Positions 1 through 5,876 of a stretch of DNA of 5,876 bases are shown piece after piece. The notes under the pieces were generated by a model. The model had not been told where the DNA came from. It saw only the letters and a list, made by a program, of their open reading frames with translations, and made no database searches. The first letter of the stretch is position 1. Every line of letters starts with the position of its first letter. Source of the DNA: an uncultured Clostridium sp. (GTDB taxonomy: Bacteria > Bacillota > Clostridia > Lachnospirales > Lachnospiraceae); NCBI GenBank assembly GCA_900552885.1, contig USBM01000143.1:1-5876 (forward strand), written 5' to 3'. The position numbers were made by a program, and so were the translations under genes.

Positions 1-2
1 CT

Positions 3-3000
3 GGTAAGGTACAAGTTATAGATTTGGCTATTGATGCGAATGTCAAATTGACAACAGAGGTAAATGCAGGACAATCAGTTGGTAGTTTGCTTGGTAATGC
101 AGATTTAATTTATTTAGAAGCACCGAATGAAACTGTATACACTGGCAGTTATGCTATGGATGATGATATTTATAGTTATATTAAGAATAATTATGCGATG
201 ACAGACCATAAGCCGATTATTATTGATAAGCCAAAGAAGTCTGGAGACCCAGTGGTTACGACTAAGACATTTAAGGCATTGATTAATGAGATATCGGAAC
301 GTTATCTGTACTCACCGGTATTTGGTTGGGACAGAAGCCAATCGGCAGAAGATTTTCTTGCCGGTGTAGGAACTTCTCATTATTTCAGTAAGGTTATTAG
401 TGCTCAGGCAAGTGGTAAAGTTTTGGTGTTGCAGGGACCGGGACAGATTGGTGCTGGTGGAACTATGGCGGAGGATTTTGCCAAGAAAGAGTTAATGAGT
501 TCTATCTATTATGGTAAATCTAGCTTTTATCCGGATGATTTCACATTAGATTATAAGGATATTACAACATTAACAAGTGCGGATCTCGAAGGATATGAGT
601 TTATCTTTATTGAGAATAGTGCTGTTAAGGTGGAAGTGACAACACCACAGATGGAAGAGATATATAATGCTTTAAAGACAATGGCAGATGGTACGCAGTA
701 TATCATTTATGATGTTGCTAATGTAGATCCGAAAGATAGTGGTGGTGGTAATGGTGGTAATAAGTATTTAGAGCTTTATAATAACTTGGTTACTTCAGAT
801 AATAAGGCAAAATATGCTTATGTATTACCAGTAGATAATGGATTCTTTGTTGGTGATGCAAAGAAAACGGAAGGTGCAAAATTAATTGCGGATTTGATCA
901 ACGGATCTAATTACCGTGGATCAGAATCAAATGGTCGTAACGGTAAGAAGTTTCGTGTGTTAGAGATTCAGCCGTGCTATCCAATTGATGTGGATATTGC
1001 AGCCAAGAAATCATCAATGACAGGTGCAGCGGTTGCAACAAGTATGGGATTAGAAGGCAATTACTATACGAACCCAGGAGATGTATTATCCAATACTACG
1101 GTTGATGAAGCAAATGGAGCAGAGTATTATGCATTTGAGGTGACACCAGCTAAGATTGCGAGAGCAACTGGTCTTAGTTACAATCAGATCCAGATAGATC
1201 AGATGTCAACAGATGAATTTATTTCAACTAAAGATGTGGTTTTGGATACATATGATTTTGTATATATTGGTGGAAATACAAGTGCATTGACACCATATAC
1301 ATTACGTTCGGATTTTGGTGGTAACTATACGGGTATTTCTAATTTTATTGCATATAATCAGAGTAAATTTGTAAGTTCTTTTGATATGTATACGCATACT
1401 GGTATTGCAACTCATTTACAGGGATACGGTAGTAATTCCGGTAGTGGATTAGGTGGTAATCCATATGGAACAATTGCTAATTCAGAGAATTTAGTAACAG
1501 ATGTGCTGTTGAATGGTAATGATATTACTTCCATTAAGTTAAAAGAGTTGAAGGATTATATTGATGCAGGTATGCCAATTGTGTTTAGTGATGCAGTTTC
1601 TCAGGCATATATGAAAGTATATAACAAGACGCGTCTAGAGAAATTAATGTCAAAGGATATTGATCCTGATTCTAATATGTTCAAATTATTGGATTATGCG
1701 TACTTTAAGTATAATCCAACTGAATATAAGGGAGTTGATAGTACAGTTACTGCGGCGAACGATGGCTCGGCAGCAACGATGGCAGCAGCTGCAAACATAA
1801 AATGGGACTTGGATATTTCAGCGTACGATAAGAAAGATGAATATAATGATAATAAGGACAAGAAGTATGGTGCAAAGGCAGGAGATTATGTAACTGTGTT
1901 TAATCAGACCACTGCTGATGAGATAAAGAATGTGATTCAGGCATCAGCAACTCGTCCAAGTTTGATTATCAATAGTTCGCCAAAGGATTATTCAAGAGGA
2001 GATGAATCTACATATAACAAGAAGGTAGACAATTCCATGAAGATTACTGGAACGGTAAATGCGAATACTTTGAATGGTAATGTGTTATGCAAGCTTGTTT
2101 TATATGTAGATCAGGATGGTGATGGAACTTTTGATCAGGATGAAATTGTAGATGGTGGAGCTGGTCATGAGAAGATTGTTACTTGTCAGGCAACGAGTAA
2201 TGGATCAAGCGAGCAGGTTGAGTTAGTATATGAATTTCCGCAGGATGATTTCTACGGATTGGTAAGTTGGAAATTAGTGGCTTCTCTTTATACACAGGGA
2301 ATCACTACTGCACAGGCTTGTGATGTGAAGACAGGATATGCATATTATGTAAGAGAAGATGAGGTTGAAAAGAAAGAAGTTCGTACCCTTCAGATTATGC
2401 CTGTCGATGAAGTTGCAAATGAAGGTTTCGGTGTTGGTTCCCAGGATGCACATACTTTGTATATGTGTACAGAATGTCAGTTGGCTGCTTACAAAGCAAA
2501 ATATAATCTGGTATCGCAGTCAGCAGCTGATTTTCATTATAATACAACAGGAACGAAGAAGGATTTTGCAAAACTTACATATACGGGATTGCATGAGCAT
2601 AAGTTTGGTATTGTTAAGTATGATAGTAATGGTCAGAAGATTGATAATCACGATAAGAATGGAGCAGATAATTGGGATACCAACTTTGCAGATGAATTAG
2701 CGAATGATTATGATTTTGATCTGGATATTATGTTGATTGATGAGTTCCATGAAGTCTCTAGCATTGTGGAAGCAAATACAGGTGTAGATGGCAAGCCGGT
2801 TACCATGGATAATGCGAATGGTGTTGAAAGAAAAGATGAAGATGGTAATACAATTACTCCGGTTACGGATGGTGATGGCAATGCAATTACTTGGATTGAG
2901 TATTATCAGATCAAAGCGGATTCTTATTATGAGCAATGGCAGAAGGCACTTGGTAAGTTAAATAAGAGTAGTTGTACAAGCAATATGGAGACATTCCTTA

Positions 3001-5279
3001 AGAATCTACAGGGCGAAGTTGGTTCAGCAGGTAAGAAGGGTAACATGGGTGTTGTTACTGCTGATCAGATTCAGCAATGGATTGATCATGAAGCATATTA
3101 TAATTACTTTATGTATTATTCAGGATATTATAATATGGATGCAACTTATTTATCTTATTATGAAGAATGGACCAAATTACATGATGATGTAGTGAAATAT
3201 CATAATCTGTACAAGAAGTATTCTGATTATGCATGTACAGCCGATAATTGGTTAGGTACAAATTATGATATGGTTGTGTTAGGTTTTGCGGAAGATTTTG
3301 GTGGTAAAGATTTGACTGTGAATGAATGTAGTGCAGTTAAGAAATATATAGAAGATGGTGGATCTTTACTTACTACACATGATTCAACAACCCGTTATGA
3401 AAGTGCAGGATCTGTCAATATTACAACTGAGCTTAGAAGCGTGTTTGGTATAGATCGATTCCATGCGACATTGGATAGTATTAATGCAACTACACCAACA
3501 GTTACTGATCGTACTTACAAGTTAGCTTATGTACATGATACAGTGGATGATGTATATTACGGTCCGATTACTTTGACCAACAAGGATGTAACTGTTAACT
3601 TGGTACGTAAGGATGAAAGTCTGGTAGAACCATTCCCGAATGCTAAGACTAAGACGGCAGGTAATTCGTATACGATCTATAAGCCATATAGTATTGTAGA
3701 GGGAAATACAGTAAGTCCGGGTGATGGATTTGGAATGACATTTAATTTGTATGATACGATAGAAGATGCGAAGAATGACAAGAAGTCGAATTGGGGACAT
3801 TCTAATGCATATAGTTGGCAGTTGTGCTATTTACAGACACAAAGTATCCAATATGCGGATAACTTGCCTATTGATGCATCAGGAACGACAACTTATAAGA
3901 ATCCAGGGTCGCAGATTTTTGTACTGTCTCCATCAAGCTCGAGTATTGTACGGTATCCGGTATACAAATATGCTGATCCTAAATATTTCATGACACAGAA
4001 ATCTATTTTAGGGGATGCACAAGAAGACTTAGTAGTATGGCAGCAGTCTGCAAAGGATTTTTCTAATGTAGGTAATGGTGGTAGTCTGTTTGGTATCATC
4101 AGTTTGGTAGGTACTACGGATTCTGTTGGTATATTCGAGACAGCGTCTCATTTGACATCGCCTTATAAGTATGTGGAATATAACTTGCAGGATAGTATTA
4201 AGTATTCTATCGGTGTTGATTATGATAATAACAGCATTGGTGGAACGAACAAGGCAACGCAGGTGAATAAGGGTATTGTTACAACATATCCATTCACATT
4301 AGGTGAGAATCTTACGATTTCACCAACTCATACGCAGACATATGCAGCTGATTTGGAAGATTCGAACATGGCTGTATGGTATGCATTAGCGGGTTCTAGC
4401 TTAGCAACGACTGCTGGTGATGCCAAGTCAAGATCTTCATTATACGCTGCATCACCAAATGATGGTATGGATAACTACTTCTTATATTCATATCAGTATG
4501 GAAAGGGAACTGTTCACTATTGCGGTGCCGGACATTCTGTTGTAACTGGTGCGGACAAGAACAATAATGATGAACGTATGTTATATGTTAATATCGTAGT
4601 AGATTCTGTACGTAATTCGGGTTCTCGACCAAAGGTAACAATTAAAGATACTGATAATAAAGAGATTACAGAGGATTCTAATGGCAAGATGAAGTTAGAT
4701 GAAGAAGGTAATATTGTGTACAAGTTAGATAATGTTACCGAATATCCAGAGTTTAACTTTGATGTGAAATTTAGTTCTCTGTCAGGTGGATTGAGTGAAG
4801 TATTAGTATTCTATGATTTGAATTATGATAGTATCAATCCGGAGGGTGATTATTCTAATAATTATACAGATGATGCAAATCATGTATTGATTCATCAGTA
4901 TAAGGGACCGTTTGATCAGGACAATGCAGATGAGAAGGTTAAGATTGAGGAAAATAAGATTAATGTTAAACTTCGAAAAGGCATGTATAAGTTCGCACCA
5001 ACAGATGGTGATCCTTATGGTGATACGTTAGGTTTGAATGAAAAGAAGGATAAAGATGGTCATACCATTGATTATTTTGCAAATTATGGTAACTATACAT
5101 ATATAGTAGTATGGGCAAAGGATAATCAAGGAAAGACGGCATTCGCAAGAATCAAAATTAGATTGCAGCAGACATTATTCGACTTGACGGATAATACAAT
5201 ATTTGTAATACCAAGTTATAATAACATACCAGTGTATTCAAATGTTGATATTACGAACAGAAATAAGTTCAATATTTAA
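3..5279 (+). CDS. Giant multi-domain DUF5057-like protein, presumed surface or secreted (5' partial)
   Basis: The frame is open from the left edge, so the gene starts upstream; the TTG at 24 has no properly spaced ribosome site and is not the start. At least 1758 residues are visible (residue 1 = Gly at base 3). Seen in order: a D-L-I-Y-L ... K-P-I-I-I-D unit (34-75); a K-V-L-V-L-Q-G-P-G strand (139-147) with Y-E-F-I-F-I (198-203) and Y-I-I-Y-D (233-237); a Gly/Asn linker (246-254); R-V-L-E-I-Q-P (318-324), Y-D-F-V-Y-I-G-G (417-424) and Y-I-D-A-G-M-P-I-V-F-S-D (519-530); an Ig-like region (about 652-785) with an EF-hand-like loop (703-714); V-R-T-L-Q-I-M-P (793-800); a helical Tyr-rich stretch (970-1080); Y-D-M-V-V-L-G-F (1088-1095) to T-T-H-D (1124-1127); P-T-H-T-Q-T-Y (1441-1447), V-W-Y (1458-1460) and Y-C-G-A-G-H-S (1506-1512); and a C-terminal Ig-like region (about 1541-1740). 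The E-I-Q-P strand, the T-H-D segment and the G-x-G-H-S segment recall DUF5057 proteins of Clostridia (from memory). The amidotransferase/ThuA-like fold and surface location are inferred. No catalytic triad, LPxTG motif or C-terminal membrane helix is seen. Function unknown. Confidence 0.9.
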   Translation, partial: GKVQVIDLAIDANVKLTTEVNAGQSVGSLLGNADLIYLEAPNETVYTGSYAMDDDIYSYIKNNYAMTDHKPIIIDKPKKSGDPVVTTKTFKALINEISERYLYSPVFGWDRSQSAEDFLAGVGTSHYFSKVISAQASGKVLVLQGPGQIGAGGTMAEDFAKKELMSSIYYGKSSFYPDDFTLDYKDITTLTSADLEGYEFIFIENSAVKVEVTTPQMEEIYNALKTMADGTQYIIYDVANVDPKDSGGGNGGNKYLELYNNLVTSDNKAKYAYVLPVDNGFFVGDAKKTEGAKLIADLINGSNYRGSESNGRNGKKFRVLEIQPCYPIDVDIAAKKSSMTGAAVATSMGLEGNYYTNPGDVLSNTTVDEANGAEYYAFEVTPAKIARATGLSYNQIQIDQMSTDEFISTKDVVLDTYDFVYIGGNTSALTPYTLRSDFGGNYTGISNFIAYNQSKFVSSFDMYTHTGIATHLQGYGSNSGSGLGGNPYGTIANSENLVTDVLLNGNDITSIKLKELKDYIDAGMPIVFSDAVSQAYMKVYNKTRLEKLMSKDIDPDSNMFKLLDYAYFKYNPTEYKGVDSTVTAANDGSAATMAAAANIKWDLDISAYDKKDEYNDNKDKKYGAKAGDYVTVFNQTTADEIKNVIQASATRPSLIINSSPKDYSRGDESTYNKKVDNSMKITGTVNANTLNGNVLCKLVLYVDQDGDGTFDQDEIVDGGAGHEKIVTCQATSNGSSEQVELVYEFPQDDFYGLVSWKLVASLYTQGITTAQACDVKTGYAYYVREDEVEKKEVRTLQIMPVDEVANEGFGVGSQDAHTLYMCTECQLAAYKAKYNLVSQSAADFHYNTTGTKKDFAKLTYTGLHEHKFGIVKYDSNGQKIDNHDKNGADNWDTNFADELANDYDFDLDIMLIDEFHEVSSIVEANTGVDGKPVTMDNANGVERKDEDGNTITPVTDGDGNAITWIEYYQIKADSYYEQWQKALGKLNKSSCTSNMETFLKNLQGEVGSAGKKGNMGVVTADQIQQWIDHEAYYNYFMYYSGYYNMDATYLSYYEEWTKLHDDVVKYHNLYKKYSDYACTADNWLGTNYDMVVLGFAEDFGGKDLTVNECSAVKKYIEDGGSLLTTHDSTTRYESAGSVNITTELRSVFGIDRFHATLDSINATTPTVTDRTYKLAYVHDTVDDVYYGPITLTNKDVTVNLVRKDESLVEPFPNAKTKTAGNSYTIYKPYSIVEGNTVSPGDGFGMTFNLYDTIEDAKNDKKSNWGHSNAYSWQLCYLQTQSIQYADNLPIDASGTTTYKNPGSQIFVLSPSSSSIVRYPVYKYADPKYFMTQKSILGDAQEDLVVWQQSAKDFSNVGNGGSLFGIISLVGTTDSVGIFETASHLTSPYKYVEYNLQDSIKYSIGVDYDNNSIGGTNKATQVNKGIVTTYPFTLGENLTISPTHTQTYAADLEDSNMAVWYALAGSSLATTAGDAKSRSSLYAASPNDGMDNYFLYSYQYGKGTVHYCGAGHSVVTGADKNNNDERMLYVNIVVDSVRNSGSRPKVTIKDTDNKEITEDSNGKMKLDEEGNIVYKLDNVTEYPEFNFDVKFSSLSGGLSEVLVFYDLNYDSINPEGDYSNNYTDDANHVLIHQYKGPFDQDNADEKVKIEENKINVKLRKGMYKFAPTDGDPYGDTLGLNEKKDKDGHTIDYFANYGNYTYIVVWAKDNQGKTAFARIKIRLQQTLFDLTDNTIFVIPSYNNIPVYSNVDITNRNKFNI
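741..764 (+). repeat. Short in-frame GGT/AAT repeat encoding a Gly-Asn linker
   Basis: Bases 741-764 are built from GGT and AAT codons: GGTGGTGGTAAT followed by GGTGGTAATAAG. They encode G-G-G-N-G-G-N-K (residues 247-254) just after the Y-I-I-Y-D-V-A-N strand. The composition suggests a flexible loop or linker within or between domains of the giant protein. A similar Gly/Ser/Asn-rich loop lies at about 1428-1463 (residues 476-487). The repeat is too short to be a confident slippage locus. Confidence 0.5.
2922..2939 (+). repeat. Copy 1 of an 18-base near-identical direct repeat (S-Y-Y-E-Q-W)
   Basis: Bases 2922-2939 encode S-Y-Y-E-Q-W (residues 974-979). They match bases 3153-3170, which encode S-Y-Y-E-E-W, at 16 of 18 positions. 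The copies lie 231 bases (77 codons) apart in the same frame, inside a predicted helical stretch. This may mark an old internal duplication of a Tyr/Trp-rich helix, but the flanking sequence has diverged and chance or convergence is possible. Confidence 0.45.
3153..3170 (+). repeat. Copy 2 of an 18-base near-identical direct repeat (S-Y-Y-E-E-W)
   Basis: This is the partner of 2922-2939. It encodes residues 1051-1056 at the end of the densest tyrosine cluster of the giant protein. It differs from copy 1 at two bases, which change Gln to Glu and leave one Glu codon synonymous. Confidence 0.45.
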
Positions 5280-5287
5280 TGTTTGTC

Positions 5288-5328
5288 AGACGGTAGTTTC
5301 AGATGAACCTCTGGGACTACCGTTTTTT
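5288..5328 (+). terminator. Intrinsic (Rho-independent) terminator of the giant gene
   Basis: The left arm at 5291-5303 (CGGTAGTTTCAGA) pairs with the right arm at 5310-5322 (TCTGGGACTACCG). This gives 13 continuous pairs, two of them G-U wobbles, around a six-base loop (TGAACC, 5304-5309). Six Ts follow at once (5323-5328), and bases 5288-5290 can extend the stem into this tract. The hairpin begins 11 bases after the TAA stop. No A-run precedes the left arm, so the element looks one-directional, ending transcripts of the upstream gene. Confidence 0.9.
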
Positions 5329-5352
5329 GACATAGATAAATAACATAATGTA

Positions 5353-5360
5353 AGAGGAGG
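5353..5360 (+). promoter_or_regulatory. Ribosome binding site of the LRR gene
   Basis: AGAGGAGG matches the anti-Shine-Dalgarno almost perfectly and sits seven bases before the ATG at 5368. This fixes that ATG as the start. The strength of the site suggests efficient translation once the gene is transcribed. Confidence 0.92.
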
Positions 5361-5367
5361 ATAAGGA

Positions 5368-5876
5368 ATGAAAAAAAAGTGGAAGACGATGGGAATTGTT
5401 TTCGTCATGGCGATCATGTTAGTATTTTCAAATCATAACATTGTATCAGCCGCAACGACAGACAATGTCTTAGTTGCCAATGTGATTACAGATGAGGCGT
5501 TATTTAATGCCGTTTGTAAAGCATATAATACGGCAAAAGGGGAGAGTAAGACAAAAACGAATTTCAGATATGCGGATCTGAGATCGTTGGATGGAACACT
5601 TGATTTGTCTGGGGCAACATCGGTCAAAGAGATTCCAGAAAAAGCATTTGATAATTGTAACTTTACCAAAGTTGTGTTACCGAATTCAGTTACAACAATT
5701 GGTGCAAATGCATTTCAGGATTGTTCTGGTTTGGAAGAAATTAATTTGACAGATAATATAACCAAATTAGGAGAGCAGGCATTTACTAATTGTGAAAAAT
5801 TAACTACTTTCAATAGTAACAATACTTTACCAAAAAAATTAACAAGTGTGGGAAATAATGTATTTGCAACTGATAA
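5368..5876 (+). CDS. Secreted BspA-type leucine-rich-repeat protein (3' partial)
   Basis: The frame is open from ATG 5368 to the right edge (169 codons plus two bases), with no stop in the window. Residues 1-28 form a typical signal peptide: M-K-K-K-W-K basic start, a hydrophobic core at about 8-20, and a likely cut after V-S-A (26-28). There is no lipobox cysteine after it. A short N-terminal region follows, including A-D-L-R-S-L-D-G-T-L-D-L-S-G (69-82), which leads into the repeats. At least three BspA/LRR_5-type units carry the A-F-x-x-C core at A93-F94..C97, A115-F116..C119 and A138-F139..C142, spaced 22 and 23 residues apart. They are joined by L-P-N-S-V-T-T-I-G (104-112) and similar strands, and a looser unit begins near V165-F166. 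In this family such repeats form a solenoid on surface or secreted proteins, often linked to adhesion or carbohydrate/host binding. The ligand and the C-terminal anchor or enzymatic domain cannot be known here. It lies 88 bases after the giant gene on the same strand, beyond a terminator. Confidence 0.93.
   Translation, partial: MKKKWKTMGIVFVMAIMLVFSNHNIVSAATTDNVLVANVITDEALFNAVCKAYNTAKGESKTKTNFRYADLRSLDGTLDLSGATSVKEIPEKAFDNCNFTKVVLPNSVTTIGANAFQDCSGLEEINLTDNITKLGEQAFTNCEKLTTFNSNNTLPKKLTSVGNNVFATD
5644..5874 (+). repeat. BspA-type LRR repeat array (start of a solenoid)
   Basis: Tandem protein repeats of about 22-23 residues (66-69 bases) begin near residue 93 of the secreted protein. Key positions are A-F-x-x-C, then a hydrophobic strand (V-V-L-P or I-N-L), then V/I-T-x-I/L-G. 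DNA identity between units is low, so this is an old protein-level repeat and not a recent tandem duplication. The array continues past the window edge. Confidence 0.8.

Noticed and set aside
24..26. TTG as the start codon of the giant gene
   Set aside because: The frame stays open to base 3 with in-keeping residues (G-K-V-Q-V-I-D), no Shine-Dalgarno lies at proper spacing, and no signal peptide follows. The gene starts upstream of the window.
2359..2700. 113-codon plus-strand frame inside the giant gene
   Set aside because: It lies in another frame of a continuous coding region, has low-complexity Ile/Arg/Lys-rich composition and no domain pattern. It is a shadow.
2697..2936. Minus-strand 79-codon frame
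   Set aside because: Antisense to the giant gene, Ile/Asn/Arg-rich as expected from reversed AT-rich codons, with no ribosome site seen. It is a shadow.
3522..3800. Minus-strand 92-codon frame
   Set aside because: Antisense shadow with atypical composition, fully inside a well-supported coding region.
4500..4538. Catalytic cysteine of a true class I glutamine amidotransferase at Cys1507 (Y-C-G-A-G-H)
   Set aside because: The nucleophile elbow in that family is G-x-C-x-G in the middle of the domain, followed later by an H-x-E pair. Here the Cys lies in the last strand with no matching His/Glu pair, so enzymatic activity is not claimed.
5327..5349. Promoter for the LRR gene with -35 TTGACA (5327-5332) and -10 CATAAT (5344-5349)
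   Set aside because: The spacer is only 11 bases, far from 16-18, and the implied transcript start would fall on the ribosome binding site. The TTGACA is probably a by-product of the T-tract.
5433..5669. Minus-strand 78-codon frame
   Set aside because: It overlaps the signal peptide and N-terminal part of the LRR gene, whose start, ribosome site and repeats are far better supported.

Overview
The window comes from an AT-rich, low-GC Gram-positive bacterium, most likely a gut- or rumen-type Clostridia member of the Lachnospiraceae kind. The evidence is a strong AGGAGG ribosome binding site, AT-biased codon use, an intrinsic terminator with a T-tract, a BspA-type leucine-rich-repeat protein with a Gram-positive style signal peptide, and a very large protein resembling the DUF5057-type proteins of that group. 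The assignment rests on recall of family features, not on a search.

Layout: about 90% of the window (3-5279, plus strand) is the 3' part of one giant gene whose true start lies upstream of base 1. At least 1758 residues are encoded. They appear to be a chain of several strand-helix-strand units resembling class I glutamine amidotransferase or ThuA folds, separated by Ig-like beta domains. The open frame runs without a stop from the left edge. An 88-base gap follows (5280-5367). It holds a 13-bp intrinsic terminator hairpin starting 11 bases after the stop codon, then a textbook Shine-Dalgarno. The last 509 bases (5368-5876) are the 5' end of a second plus-strand gene, a secreted BspA-type LRR protein that runs off the right edge.

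How they may work together: the second gene has a clear export signal. The first looks extracellular from its composition (Ig-like domains, an EF-hand-like calcium loop, few cysteines), but its N-terminus is not visible. The pair reads as cell-surface or secreted adhesion/binding proteins. The terminator separates them into different transcription units or reduces read-through into the second. No RNA genes, CRISPR array, insertion sequence, origin or attachment site was recognised. Everything on the minus strand looks like antisense shadow of the giant gene.
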